Below, piece by piece: positions 1 to 11,578 of a stretch of DNA of 64,000 bases (position 1 is its first letter; each line of letters opens with the position of its first letter). The translations under genes were made by a program, and so were the position numbers. The notes under the pieces were generated by a model. The model was given only the letters and a program-made list of their open reading frames with translations, had not been told where the DNA came from and did not search any database. Origin of the DNA: Bradysia coprophila (lineage: Eukaryota > Arthropoda > Insecta > Diptera > Sciaridae); assembly GCF_014529535.1 (NCBI RefSeq), contig NW_023503493.1, forward strand, positions 17,020,001 to 17,084,000, written 5' to 3'.

Positions 1-1056
1 TTTAATGAACAGCATTCAAACGTTTTTTTTCCATAAGGTTGATGATCAAATAAAACAAAAATGTTCATTTTAAGTGTTGTGCGTGTTTTGTTTTTTATCT
101 CAGCTGCAGACCGCGTGACATCGGTTGACAATTCTGTTGAAAACAATTGGACCGAGGATTTTCAATAGAAACTGGTTTCTTTATTTCAAATTGATTGAAT
201 TTCCGTTACAATGCGAAAGTGATTCGACTGTTGTTGAACTTGAAGCCAGTGGTGGTCGAAAAATCTCTTTGTTTTGAAGTTTTGTTGATTGTTGTCTTTC
301 ATTCGCAGTCAAATTCGGTAAATTGGTAAATACAATAAAACAACAACTGCGGTTCGATTAGAGTGACTTTAATATTCGAATGATTTTGACATTTCCTTCA
401 CTTAAAGAATATTATGTCTCAGTTTTTCGTGTGTTCTACGACCGGATGATTGGGCTGAAACGAAAAATGAACATTCAATGAATTCACGTTTAATTGCTCG
501 ATAAGGAGATTTTCTTGAACTTAGGTAAGGGACCATATTTATGGAAGACGTCCGAAATCATGAACGAACAAAGTGTGATTCAAAATGTTAGCTTCCGACA
601 ATACTCGCCACCGATAATTTGGAATTCTTGGCTTAAGCAGCCTGATGTGTTGATGAATTAGTAGACCAGGGAGGCGTGATAAAATAGTTAGAAAGGTAGT
701 TTTCGAATGACATCAGATTTAACGATATTTGTCATTGCAACTGGACTTAAAGCATAATTTTCGGATGTTAGGCCACTGACTTCGAACGGCAAAAAAAGGC
801 CACAGTGGAGGCATACTAAACACGATTAAATTCAGTAACGGTCCAACAATTGAGGTGGTTTTCGTATTTTCGAAATATTTTTTGACCTAGGACCAGTTCT
901 TAGTATAGTATAGTATAGGACTCCTTTGTACTTTATCTTATGCACCCATCTATTCCTTACACACACAAAAATCACGAAAATCGGATTTTTGAAACACTAT
1001 GGTCGAATTTAATAATCATTTACGTCACAAGGACAGTGGAGAGCTACCAGGAGACA
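1..1056. other. Intergenic, downstream of zinc-finger gene
   Basis: No coding region is visible. The left part contains a good donor-like sequence (TTAG|GTAAGG, GT at 525-526) that could end an untranslated exon of a plus-strand gene, but nothing else supports that. A short TAGTA-type microsatellite lies at 901-919. The 3' UTR of the minus-strand zinc-finger gene must occupy the right edge; I see no clear polyadenylation signal. Confidence 0.5.
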
Positions 1057-2813
1057 TTAGTATCTAAAGTGTTCAGTCTTACCGAATGTCATCGGACAGA
1101 AGTTGCAGGAAAATATTTTTCCCTTGTGCAAGTACATGTGTTGACGCAAAACCACAGCAGTTTTGAAATTTTTGCCACAAACTTTGCATAGTATTTTCCG
1201 TTCCTCGGTATGAGTTTTTTTGTGCGTGTAGAGCCTGTTCCTACTGCCGAAAACTTTGCCACAAATATCACAAGGCAATGTTTCTTTGATGTGTCGCCGT
1301 CGATGTGCATTCAGTTTGCTGGTTGAATTAAACGACTTGCCACACAGATCACACTGAAATAGAAACGCCGAGCAATTAATATCAACTCGTAGGAAGGTCC
1401 TTAGTCAATCGAATCGGATATCACTCACCTGATATGGAGTTTCCGTACTGTGCGCTGTATTCATGTGATACTTTAAGTGACAATTGGCGGTGAATTTTTT
1501 ATCACAAATTTGGCACTGTGCTTGATAGTCATTATTATGCAGTCGAAGGTGTCGCTTCAAATTGTTCTTCTCCCGAAACTTCCATCCGCAAACTTCGCAA
1601 TCGAATGTTGGATGATCCGTATGATTGTAGATATAGTGTCGGCGTAGTCTTGGCTTTGTATTGTAGGCGCAGTCACATTGATCACATTTGAATTCTCGCA
1701 AATTTGAGTGGGACAGAAGATGTTGTTTCAGTTTGTAGTGCGTATCGTACATCTTGTCGCACCACTCACAGCTGAACATTTTCGGTCCCTGCACATTTTT
1801 CGGTTCTCGATATCCACCCCACGATTTCTTTCCGTCCGATGTTACGTTTTTCTTGGTTGTTTTACTGGTTTCATTCAAATTTGGCCGCTGCAAACATTCG
1901 GCATTTTCGTGTTTTCTTAGCGATGCCTCGAGTACGTATCGTTGATTGCAATATCTGCATTTATTTTCCCGTCCGGTATGACGTTGACTCATGTGATGAA
2001 TCAACCTAAACTTGTACGGGAAACCATGGCCACAGATGTCGCAATAAAATGGAAATTCACCCACTTGCGTTGGTATGCAAAATTCGTCCTTGCATGTCGA
2101 TCTTTGTAAATGTCGTTTGAGAAGATGTTTCGCCTTGAACGACCGACGACAGAACTTACACTCTAAGCACTCGTCTGGGTTGAATGCAATTGCGTCATTT
2201 ACTTGAATGTTCACGGCTTCTTCTGTAGGATGCTCCTGATTCATATGCTCTTCAAGTTTGGTGGGCGTGTCAAATTCGATTAGGCATCCTTCACATTGCA
2301 AATCGCCGGTCTGTTCTCCTTCAATTGGTTGGTTAGCATGATAGATTTCGGAATGTAAAACCAAGAACAGGCGATTGGGAAACGACTCTGAGCAGTAAGA
2401 GCAATTGATGCACCGTTTCCGATCATCCATCAAGACTGGTTCCAGCCAATCTTCTACACAAGTCTCATTTTGTTTGGTCTCATTTTCAACCTTTAAGCCG
2501 GACCTACAAACGATCATTTTTATAAACGCGACAAGTGGAAGCAACAAATTTTATTTTACCGAGTATCCGTAGTAACCGCAATGAACTCTAGGGAATCTTC
2601 GCATGCCAATGGTTTGTTGTCATTTGTACAGATTTCAATTGAGCCAATTCCATTGGTTGTGATTATTGTTCCGTCCGAGAAATGACCATCGATGTGTCGT
2701 AAAGTTTCGTTGACATTTTCGAAATAACTTCCACAATGGACACAGACAAAGCAGAAGGCTCCACTTGAATTCCGATATATTTTGCCAGACTCGCTGACTG
2801 ATTCAGTTTCCAT
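1057..2813 (-). CDS. C2H2 zinc-finger protein, 3 exons, about 13 fingers
   Basis: Probable nuclear DNA-binding transcription factor of the polydactyl C2H2 class; the target is not inferable. I join exon 1 (2813-2560), exon 2 (2503-1429) and exon 3 (1353-1057). The donors are CTCG|GTAAAA and TCAG|GTGAGT, the acceptors TTTGTAG|GTCC and TATTTCAG|TGTG. The joins keep frame and give 541 residues. Exon 1 holds one finger (CVHC...H-x3-H), exon 2 nine, and exon 3 three complete fingers plus a last one (CNFC...) that lacks its histidine pair before the stop. Fingers 8-12 are the most canonical, with TGEKP-like but degenerate linkers. I see no ZAD, BTB or KRAB domain; the N-terminus is acidic and Ser/Thr-rich. 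Start: first ATG of exon 1. It lies head to head with the signal-peptide exon at 3128. The family is sure; the individual gene is not named. Confidence 0.9.
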
Positions 2814-3070
2814 TGCAGTTACACTTTTTGAGATTTTTTTTTATTTATTTATTTTGACAATATGAGTGTCGTTGGTGTCACTCTTCTTTTTTTCATCTGT
2901 AAAATTGCAGTACCGAACTTTGGGAAAAAAACAAGCGGCGAAAATTCAAATTGTTTGACTAAGTGCTTCGTACACCTGTCTTTGATTAGTGTGATGTCTC
3001 TAAATATAAACTTTTTTCTTTTACAAACGCATCACGATCATTATGATCATTAAATTGAGTATAGTCACAG
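2814..3070. promoter_or_regulatory. Short divergent intergenic region
   Basis: About 315 bp separate the zinc-finger start (2813, minus) from the ATG at 3128 (plus), so the two probably share a bidirectional promoter region. It holds T-rich tracts and no ORF that looks real. No TATA box is evident on the minus side. Confidence 0.4.
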
Positions 3071-3077
3071 TATAAAA
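3071..3077 (+). promoter_or_regulatory. TATA box (TATAAAA)
   Basis: TATAAAA lies about 57 bases upstream of the ATG at 3128. The start of transcription would fall near 3100, leaving a very short leader. This is the layout of many short insect secreted-peptide genes. Confidence 0.45.
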
Positions 3078-3127
3078 CATTTTGAAGCAAGTGCTTTGAT
3101 AATTACCCCAAGGCAAGTTATAATAAA

Positions 3128-3187
3128 ATGGTTTTCGGTTTTCTTGCTCTGATCATAATACCAGCCGTGTCTACCAGCCGTTTACAG
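3128..3187 (+). CDS. Candidate signal-peptide first exon
   Basis: Twenty codons from ATG to a donor CAG|GTAATA read MVFGFLALIIIPAVSTSRLQ, a textbook secretory signal: hydrophobic core of about 12 residues, then a small-residue cleavage region around Val-Ser-Thr-Ser. A TATA box sits at the right distance upstream. The exon ends in phase 0. A strong acceptor (CTCTTTTTTAG, AG at 3496-3497) follows about 310 bases later, but reading on from it gives only three more residues before TGA, so either the product is a tiny peptide of 23 residues or the real second exon is elsewhere or lost. No family is recognised. Chance occurrence cannot be excluded. Confidence 0.35.
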
Positions 3188-3239
3188 GTAATATATTGGG
3201 AATATTGTCACGTGGCAACATGTTGTTTCTTCAAAAAAA

Positions 3240-3590
3240 TTCACTGGAATTTAATGAACGAGAACAAGTGATTTTTAAGACCATCCGAGACGAAACGGAA
3301 AGGATATGACTTTGAATTTTGAATGAATAAACTAAACTGAACAATTTTCGACGTACTTACACAGTGAATCGACTTTTCTTGTTTTCTTAAAATGGCTTTT
3401 AAGCTTTGTACAGTCCGATCAGGAGATATATTTATCTCAATCGTTATGTCATCCTATGCTGGCATGCTTACTAACACAACTCTCATCTCTTTTTTAGCCT
3501 AAATTCTGATATGCAGGATATAGGCCATTTTGTGAGGGAACATTCTCCTTCAATACAAAAAAATTATGAACGTCTGCTATGTCATTTTGA
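3240..3590. repeat. Left copy of diverged direct repeat flanking the array
   Basis: This stretch is alignable by eye with 16803-17258 (same strand). Shared blocks include the ACAAGTGA.TTTTAAGAC region, the TTCGACGTACTTAC block, the TTGTTTTCTTAAAATGG block and the AACACAACTCTCATC block. The two copies bracket the tandem array, so they may be remnants of an older duplication. Confidence 0.7.
3361..3486 (-). pseudogene. Possible decayed exon (left copy)
   Basis: On the minus strand an open frame from ATG (3486) runs to a donor TGT|GTAAGTACG, with one TAG after ten codons. Its conceptual protein after the stop aligns with that of 17013-17144: shared pattern DIT.E...S.D.TV, then ILRKQ and IHC at the donor. 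The right copy has no stop. The family is unknown. It could be chance conservation inside a repeat. Confidence 0.3.
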
Positions 3591-4275
3591 GGGATTCTTC
3601 CGAAAAACGACCTACCGAAATCGGACGACAAAATCTAGAAGCCAAAAATATTTTCTTAAAAATTTCTCAGTGGCAGGTGTTGAATAACCGAAAACATGCA
3701 CCTTTCCTATAGAGTTTTCTCCAGTAACACGCAACGTACAGGGTCGTGTGGGTGTCATTAGAAAGGTGATTGAATGTTCTTACGGGGCAAATAGTCGATC
3801 ATGGGAGATGGAATTAACTTCTGACGAGCTATGAGCAGTTGAAAGTTGTGATAAAAATTTGACTATTTCGGCTGACTTCAAACGGTTCTCGTGCATCCGA
3901 AATGCAACGAAAACATCAAAAAAAAACTCTTTTACCCACTTGCTGCTGTCCACAGCTTTCGAATTACACCAAACATGCATATTTAGCGTCTCAATCATTG
4001 TGACTTTGAAATGTAAATTTGATGTCTAATTAAGCTATACTCGCAAAATATTGTGAACAGATCAAACAATATTTCTTTTGAAGCAATTTCAGCTGTTGAT
4101 TATCTTTTTCGCAGTCAGCGTGACGCAAACAATGCCAAGCAACGTATTTCGGTTCAAATTAGCTTAGGAATTTAAACTTTGCCTCTTACGGTTTTCATTG
4201 CCTACAAGTGGGTGTAAACAAAATTAAAGTCCAGAAATAATTTTAAACAGAAATGTGTTGCTTGGCATTGTTTGA
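3591..4275. other. Intergenic, nothing recognised
   Basis: No plausible gene. A 72-codon frame at 3780-3998 on the minus strand has no recognisable feature. Confidence 0.5.
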
Positions 4276-4382
4276 AGAGCCGAAGGCGAGGACTAAAAGT
4301 CTTTTTTAGCGTGTGAGAGGTTTCCAGACAGAGCCGAAGGCGAGGTCTGGAATCGAATTCGCTAAAAAAGAATTTTAGTCCG
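4276..4382. repeat. Hairpin element with GAGCCGAAGGCGAG core
   Basis: Arms around GGACTAAAAGTC...TTTTTTAGCG and CGCTAAAAAA...TTTTAGTCC form a hairpin. The motif GAGCCGAAGGCGAG occurs twice, in the loop and just outside the left arm. Related hairpins lie at 19817-19885 and 28388-28455, so this is a dispersed short family. Confidence 0.7.
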
Positions 4383-4732
4383 TGGTGCGAATAGTATTTT
4401 TCATATTGGACGGAGGTTTTTTCAACATTTTTTTCCTGTTTTTTCTGGAAGTACATTCTTCTTATCTGTAGATGCACGCTCTGTCGTAAACTCATTTCGC
4501 AAGCTATTCCGTTAGTCAACTACTGTTCTGGCCAAAGAACTAAAATCCTTTGGAGAAACTTGGAGAAATCAAAGAAGAAGAAGATTCAACAACGACAACC
4601 TCCAGAAATGCATTTTTCGCGCTATAGCAACAAGTGCTGTCTGTTACGCTTCATTTAAATCTCCATCCAAGTGGTTGTCGAAAGAATACACCTCACATTT
4701 TGCATAAACTAAAATTATTGCTAAAAAACAGA

Positions 4733-4817
4733 TGGACTAACGAGGAATCGAACCTGGAATCATCAAAAAAAAAAACTTTGAGTACACACTCCAACCCACT
4801 GAGCTGCTGAGGCTTCG
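4733..4817 (-). repeat. tRNA-like segment 1, unit A
   Basis: Read on the minus strand it has an A-box-like CAGCTCAGTGGGTTGGAGTG and a B box GGTTCGATTCC, followed by a T run just downstream. The acceptor ends do not pair and a T run sits in the anticodon region, so it is not a working tRNA gene; a tRNA-derived SINE head is more likely. Confidence 0.6.
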
Positions 4818-5272
4818 AAAGTGAAACGAAATAAATTCTTTTCGGAGGATGAACAATGAACAAACAAAAGACTCTTTCTCTTTTGATTTTGAAACGGACA
4901 AGAAAGTGTCCGTTTTTATTTTAAAAACCTACTGTGCTTGAAACTGTGATTTTATCATTCATTTTCTTACTTGCTGACTTACCAATGAACATTCATATGA
5001 TAATAGACGATTGATACATCATGTTGTTTTCCATGAATTCTTGTCAACAACGACAATCAGACAATCAGTAGAATTATTTGGTGAGAGGATCGGTAACATT
5101 CACATGCAAATTCTCTCACCTCTTGTCAATGGTCATAACGAGGCTTACTCTTGAATCTTTAAATTAAACATGAAACAACTATGCGTTACGTAGTGATGCA
5201 AATTTTTATTGGTTAGAATGAGACGGAAAATTTCTTGTGGTTTTTTAGATTGTGTTGAAAAATAATTTTATC

Positions 5273-5905
5273 TGCGATCGGGGCGTAGTGGCGTAATGGT
5301 GTGGGACGCATTGAAAATCAAAGGTTTACCTAGGTACTGACAGACTTAGGCTTAGCTTAGCACATCAGTATTGGCTATGTAGACGTCCATCAACAACGTC
5401 TAATGGTCAGTAAACCTTAGGCTTCCATCAATGTGCCTATTCCAGAAAAGCCCAGCGGTGTGATAGGCGCTCGCTCCACTTTTGCTTGGTCATCGATCGA
5501 TTTTTTTTTAATTTTTTTTTCCTGTGGAGAATTTTTTTTTCTTAAACCAAAACTGAATTCCAATTTTCCTAATCTCAAACTCACTTAAAAATGACGATTT
5601 GGGTGTAGTGGCGTAATGGTATGGGACTCATTGAACTTCAAAGGTTTACCTAGGTACTGACAGCCTTAGGCTTAGCTTAGGTCGTCAGTATTGGATACGT
5701 AGACGTCCCGCAACAACGTGTAACAGTCAGTAAACATCAGGCTTCCATCAATTGGTCTATTCCAGAAACGCCCAGCGGTGTGATAGGCGCTCGCTCCACT
5801 TGTGTTTGGTCATTGATCGATTTTTTTTTCTGTGGAGAATCTTTTTTTTCTTAAACAAAACTAAACTCCAATTTTACTAATCTCAAACTCAAAGAAAAAT
5901 GGCGA
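5273..5905 (+). repeat. SINE-like dimer, unit A
   Basis: Two direct copies, heads at 5281 and 5601 (period 320), start GGGYGTAGTGGCGTAATGG, which resembles a tRNA D-arm/A box, and have a weak B box (GGTTTACCTAG). Each ends in T-rich runs around CTGTGGAGAAT. The same dimer is in units B and C. Confidence 0.65.
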
Positions 5906-6362
5906 CTACTCAATGCATTGAAAAATTATTGGAAATACAGTATTTTGACTCATCTTCTTCGGATGTTTGAAATTATTTATTTTTCGTAAACTATATAAAC
6001 CGTTATTGATACGAAAACTATGGATTAATTTAGTTGAACTATTTTTTTTGAGTCACTTCATCACACAGATGGTATTGTGTGATGAATTCGGCTATGTTGT
6101 AGCCTGGTGACTGAAGCGTCCCTTTTCACGAAGATAAGGCGAAGGACTCGTTGTCGGTGATATTCGATTTTCCCCTCACTTAAATTTCGACATTCCTTTT
6201 CGAATTATGCGCGAGTAGAATTGGTTGAGTGAATGGAGTAGAAACGAAACACCAGCAAATTTTCAATGAAACAGTGTATCAATGAGTTCAATGAAAGTAC
6301 GTTCAATGGTCTACCTTCTTCTACTTTACGGAAGTGAAAAAAAAAAACAAAACAAAAAAAAA

Positions 6363-6453
6363 TGTTGCTTCAAGTAAGGATCGAACCCAGGATAGTGAAA
6401 TAAAAAGCAAAATAAAGTTCCACGCTCTAACACTCTGGGTCATGAGTCATGCT
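6363..6453 (-). repeat. tRNA-like segment 2, unit A
   Basis: On the minus strand: A-box-like TGACCCAGAGTGTTAGAGCG, a roughly 30-base T/A-rich spacer, then B box GGGTTCGATCC, then a long T run that would act as a Pol III terminator. It differs in sequence from segment 1. Confidence 0.6.
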
Positions 6454-6962
6454 TGCGGCGTGAGACAAAAAACGATTTGAACTAAAATTACTCACATGAA
6501 CGAATAAAAAGATCTGCGCTAAATGGTAGCCTGCATTACAGGCGAATCCTTCCGATTTATTATCAAAATAAAGTCGTTTTGAAATTGTTTCAAATCAGTT
6601 TCTATTAATTATGTAGCGACGTAGTCTTTTGATGAGTCATATTCCGGAAGTATACGCAAAGGGCAAATCGAAGATTTATTGAATCGTTGAACTGATTTCT
6701 TTTTCGTTTTTTGATTTTTTTTTTTTAATTGAAAAATACTGGAGATATGCGTGCATATGGTCACCGCCTGTAACAAAGTAAATCAACAAAACTTCTCCAT
6801 TGGTTAAAAATAGTATTTGGTATGGTCTACGTTGCATATTCTAGAACAGGGGAAACATATAGTAACTGCAAACAAAATGGATTTGATCATAAAATGTGGT
6901 TGAATATTTTTCGTCGGACGACATGATCAGTTGGTTCGGCTCTTATCACAAATTGATCCATG

Positions 6963-7169
6963 ACACGACAGAGTAAAGTTAACCAGGCAGGAGCGCTGAT
7001 TTGACTAGGGACCTGAATAATCTAGTAGCCCTTTATTTTTTGCGAACAGAATTTTTCAATTTATTTATTCGGTGTTCACTTGAGTTAATTTTCTTACAGT
7101 GTATTAGGTCCCTTATTTGACGTTTAGAAAATGAACCGCTCCTGCCTGGTTTATTTTACTGAGCCGTGT
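6963..7169. mobile_element. MITE, about 207 bp (unit A)
   Basis: Terminal inverted repeats of about 33 bp begin ACACGRCWSAGTAAA and share an AACCAGGCAGGAGCG block. The right flank is CCCTG; the left flank CCATG is a mutated copy. Unit C lacks the element at this position. The same element is in unit B and a right-end fragment lies at 60907-61019. Confidence 0.8.
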
Positions 7170-8563
7170 CCCTGATGTAATGAATTACACCCGCCGAATC
7201 CAATGTAATCTTCTATTACATTTAACGACTCGTTTTTTACAGTATATGGAAGGCAGGCAGGCCGATATTTGAATTTTTTTTTCGCGTGAGTTGTTGAAAG
7301 GTAAATCTTTTTTTGTTTGTTATATCCGACACGTATGGGAATGTAGACGATTCTTTCGTCCACAACTGTAAAACTGACTATATTTGCATTGCATTAACAT
7401 TCTCTTCGCTGCATCTTTTAGCATACCCGCGATACCTTCCTCAGCTGTTACATGTTCTTAAAATTTCGGAATATCCTAGATAGATCTCCACATACGTGAA
7501 GTGCAGATATGCGATTTTAGTCGGTCAAAGGTTTGCGATGCGAGATAAGTATATGTAAGCTTTGACTGTTTCGAATGTAGATACGATAATTTATAATAAT
7601 AATGATGTGCCAGAGACAGAAAGCAGAACAGAGTTTTCGATAATCGAATATAACACTTCTCTCGATCGAAATCGAAGTATTTGGAACAGAGAAATGGTTT
7701 CTGATTTTGAAACAATTGATTTCAAACTCGGTCATACGAACATTCATTATAAATATAAGACTGTATCAGAATGTCGTTAATAGTCGTTTTTATTGGGTAA
7801 CAGATGCTGTTCAGAAAATGAAGTTGTGGTTGAGAATTTCCAGTTTCCATCACGTTTTGACCGACGGCCAGTTCATACATTTTTTTTTAAATAATTCGAC
7901 ACCCTGCGGAAATCACAAACATTTTTCATTAGCCTGTCACATTAGCCTCTCGGCTATTCATCTGTTATCGACAACAACGACAAAAATAAAAAAAATAATG
8001 ACAAGCTCTGGCTAAAAAAATTGAAGTACAAGATTTGAAATCAACCGATAAAAAATACTTTGATCGATGGAAGTAATAGACCCGATGGCCATAAGTTTCC
8101 CGTTTTATGGATTCGAATTTATCAACCTTTATGATACTGTTACCTTAGTTAATTGAAAGAAACGTCAATTGAAGTAAATTTCAGCATTTCGCAAGCTATT
8201 CCGTTAGTCAACTACTGTTCGGCCAATTGAAAATCTACACTACATCTCCAAGGAACAAAATTCGTGAGGCTGTAAAGTTCACTCGTTAGAAAATTATAAA
8301 TTTCGTTCAGATGTAGAATTCCGTTATCGGATGAAAGTTAGATTTAACTCGGAGAAATCAAAGGAGAAGAAAACGACAACCATCAGAAATGCATTTTTCG
8401 CGCTATAGCAATAAGAGCTGTATGTTACGTTTCATTTGAATCTCTATCCAAATGGTTGTCGAAAGAATACACCGAACATTTTGCATAAACTAAAATTATG
8501 CTTCTCGCTATAGCACTGTGACAGTGCTATGTTCTCGCTCCAAAAAAAAAAAAAAACAACCGA

Positions 8564-8650
8564 TGGACTAACGAGGAATTGAACATAGAATCATCAAGTA
8601 AAAAAAAACTTGAAGTACACACTCCAACCCACTGGGCTACCTAGGCTCCG
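8564..8650 (-). repeat. tRNA-like segment 1, unit B
   Basis: Minus-strand A box TAGCCCAGTGGGTTGGAGTG. The B box is mutated (GTTCAATTCC). A CAAG/CTTG stem encloses a T run. A 15-base T tract follows the 3' end. Confidence 0.6.
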
Positions 8651-9130
8651 AAAGTGAAACGAAATCAATTCTTTTCTGAGGATGAACAATAAACAAACAA
8701 ACGACTCTTTGTCTTGTTACCCTTGTGTATTGAAAAAATGTTTTGATTTTGTAACGGACAAGAAAGTGTCCGTTTTTATTTCGAAAAACTATTCGTGCTT
8801 TGATTTTGATCATTCATTTTCTTACTTAAAATTGACTTACCAATGAACATTGATATGATAATGGACGATTGATACATCATGTTGTTTTCCATGAATTCTT
8901 GTCAACAACGACAATCAGACAATCAGTAGAATTATTTGGTGAGAGGATCGGTAACATTCACATGCAAATTCTCTCACCTCTTGTCAATGGTCATATCGAG
9001 GCTTACTCTTGAATCTTTAAATTAAACATGAAACAACTCTGCGTTACGTAGTGATGCAAATTTTTATTGGTTAGAATGAGATGGCAAATTTCTTGTGGTT
9101 TTTTAGATTGTGTTGAAAAAAAAATTTATC

Positions 9131-9755
9131 TTCGATCGGGGCGTAGTGGCGTAATGGTGTGGGACGCATTGAAAATCAAAGGTTTACCTAGGTACTGACA
9201 GACTTAGGCTTAGCTTAGGTCATCAGTATTGGCTATGTAGACGTCCGACACAACGTCTAATGGTCAGTAAACCTTAGGCTTCCATCAATGTGCCTATTCC
9301 AGAAAAGCCCAGCGGTGTGATAGGCGCTCGCTCCACTTTTGCTTGGTCATCGATCGATTTTTTTTTTTATTTTTTTTTCCTGTGGAGAATTTTTTTTTCT
9401 TAAACCAAAACTAAATTCCAATTTTCCTAATCTCAAACTCACTTAAAAATGGCGATTTGGGTGTAGTGGCGTAATGGTATGGGACTCATTGAACTTCAAA
9501 GGTTTACCTAGGTACTGACAGCCTTAGGCTTAGCTTAGGTCGTCAGTATTGGATACGTAGACGTCCCGCAACAACGTCTAACAGTCAGTAAACATCAGGC
9601 TTCCATCAATTGGTCTATTCCAGAAACGCCCAGCGGTGTGATAGGCGCTCGCTCCACTTGTGTTTGGTCATTGATCGATTTTTTCTGTGGAGAATCTTTT
9701 TTTTCTTAAACAAAACTAAACTCCAATTTTACTAATCTCAAACTCACAGAAAAAT
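9131..9755 (+). repeat. SINE-like dimer, unit B
   Basis: Heads at 9138 and 9459, near-identical to the dimer of unit A. Confidence 0.65.
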
Positions 9756-10217
9756 GGCGACTACTCAATGCATTGAAAAATTATTGGAAATACAGTATTT
9801 TGACTCATCTTCTTCGGATGTTTGAAATTATTTATTTTTCGTAAACTATATAAACCGTTATTGATACGAAAACTATGGATTAATTTAGTTGAACTATTTT
9901 TTTTGAGTCACTTCATCACACAGATGGTATTGTGTGATGAATTCGGCTATGTTGTAGCCTGGTGACTGAAGCGTCCCTTTTCACGAAGATAAGGCGAAGG
10001 ACTCGTTGTCGGTGATATTCGATTTTCCCCTCACTTAAATTTCGACATTCCTTTTCGAATTATGCGCGAGTAGAATTGGTTGAGTGAATGGAGTAGAAAC
10101 GAAACACCAGCAAATTTTCAATGAAACAGTGTATCAATGAGTTCAATGAAAGTACGTTCAATGGTCTACCTTCTTCTACTTTACGGAAGTGAAAAAAAAA
10201 ACAAAACAAAAAAAAAT

Positions 10218-10305
10218 GTTGCTTCAAGTAAGGATCGAACCCAGGATAGTGAAATAAAAAGCAAAATAAAGTTCCACGCTCTAACACTCTGGGTCATGAG
10301 TCATG
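10218..10305 (-). repeat. tRNA-like segment 2, unit B
   Basis: Same A box, B box and downstream T run as in unit A, nearly base for base. Confidence 0.6.
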
Positions 10306-10884
10306 CTTACGGCGTGAGACAAAAAACGATTTGAACTAAAATTACTCACATGAACGAATAAAAAGATCTGCGCTAAATGGTAGCCTGCATTACAGGCGAA
10401 TCCTTCCGATTTATTATCAAAATAAAGTCGTTTTGAAATTGTTTCAAATCAGTTTCTATTAATTATGTAGGACATAGTCTTTTGATGAGTCATATTCCGG
10501 AAGTATACGCAAAGGGCAAATCGAAGATTGAAGCCTAAGTGAATCGTTGAACTGATTTCTTTTTCGTTTTTTGTAATTAATTTTTTTTTTAAATTGAAAA
10601 ATACTGGAGATATGCGTGCATATGCATATGGTCACCGTCTGTAACAGGGTAAGTCAACAAAACTTCTCCATTGGTTAAAATTGTATTTGGTATGGGAAGA
10701 CTAAAAGAAACTGGGTGATAAACAGAGCAATGAAGAACTCAATTTGCCCTACGTTGCATTTTCTAGAACAGGGGAAACATATAGTAACTGCAAACAAAAT
10801 GGATTTGATCATAAAATGTGGTTGAATATTTTTCGTCGGAAAACATGATCACTTGGTTCGGCTTGTATCACAAATTGATCCCTG

Positions 10885-11088
10885 ACACGACAGAGTAAAG
10901 TTAACCAGGCAGGAACGCTGATTTGACTAGGGACCTGAATAATCTAGTAGCCCTTTATTTTTTGCGAACAGAATTTTTCAATTTATGTCGGTGTTCATTT
11001 GAGTTCATTTTCTTACAGTGTATTAGGTCCCTTATTTGACGTTTAGAAAATGAACCGCTCCTGCCTGGTTTATTTTACTGTGCCGTGT
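10885..11088. mobile_element. MITE, 204 bp (unit B)
   Basis: Flanked by CCCTG on both sides (10880-10884 and 11089-11093). Unit C reads GATCCCTCATGTAATG without the element, giving a direct view of the empty site and a 5-bp target-site duplication. TIRs as in unit A. No ORF. Confidence 0.85.
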
Positions 11089-11100
11089 CCCTGATGTAAT

Positions 11101-11195
11101 CTGCCGTAATTCGCATGTCGGACTTAGTGCAAAATTTAAACAAAGAATTCTTTTGTTTAAATTTTGCACTAAGTCCGACATGCGAATTACGGCAG
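11101..11195. mobile_element. 95-bp palindromic MITE
   Basis: Begins CTGCCGTAATTCGCATGTCG and ends with its reverse complement; arms of about 44 bases around a GAATTC centre are perfect apart from one base. It is flanked by TAAT on both sides, and unit A reads through the site with a single TAAT, so the TSD is 4 bp. It sits 13 bases from the end of the 204-bp MITE. Confidence 0.9.
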
Positions 11196-11578
11196 TAATG
11201 AATTACACCCGCCGAATCCAATGTAATCTTCTATTACATTAAACGACTCGTTTTTTACAGTATATGGAAGGCAGGCAGGCCGATATTTGACTTTTTTTTC
11301 GCGTGAGTTGTTGAAAGGTAAATCTTTTTGTGTTTGTTATATCCGACACGTATGGGAATGTAGACGATTCTTTCGCCCACAACTGTAAAACTGACTATAT
11401 TTGCATTGCATTAACATTCTCTTCGCTGAATCTTTTAGCATACCCGAGATACCTTCCTCAGCTGTTACATGTTCTTAAAATTTCGGAATATCCTAGATAG
11501 ATCTACACAAACGTGAAGTGCAGATATGCGATTTTAGTCGGTCAAAGGTTTGCGATGCGAGATAAGTATACGTAAGCT

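Larger units (their letters stand above)
4493..8184 (+). repeat. Large tandem unit A (3.69 kb)
   Basis: First of three direct copies that begin with CATTTCGCAAGCTATTCC. In order it holds tRNA-like segment 1 (minus), a SINE-like dimer (plus), a conserved block with a TCATCACACA hairpin, tRNA-like segment 2 (minus), a 207-bp MITE, and a tail ending in TTCAGCATTTCGCAAGC at the junction with unit B. The middle block (about 5930-6460) is nearly identical in A, B and C, while the heads and tails differ by indels. No coding capacity is seen. Confidence 0.9.

Noticed and set aside
1708-1945. Plus-strand frames
   Set aside because: Antisense shadows of the zinc-finger exon.
4733-4817. A genuine tRNA gene
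   Set aside because: A and B boxes exist, but acceptor arms do not pair and the anticodon region contains a T run.
7562-7780. 72-codon frame identical at 11579-11797
   Set aside because: Identity follows from duplication of the DNA; synonymous and other sites are equally conserved and there is no start or splice context.
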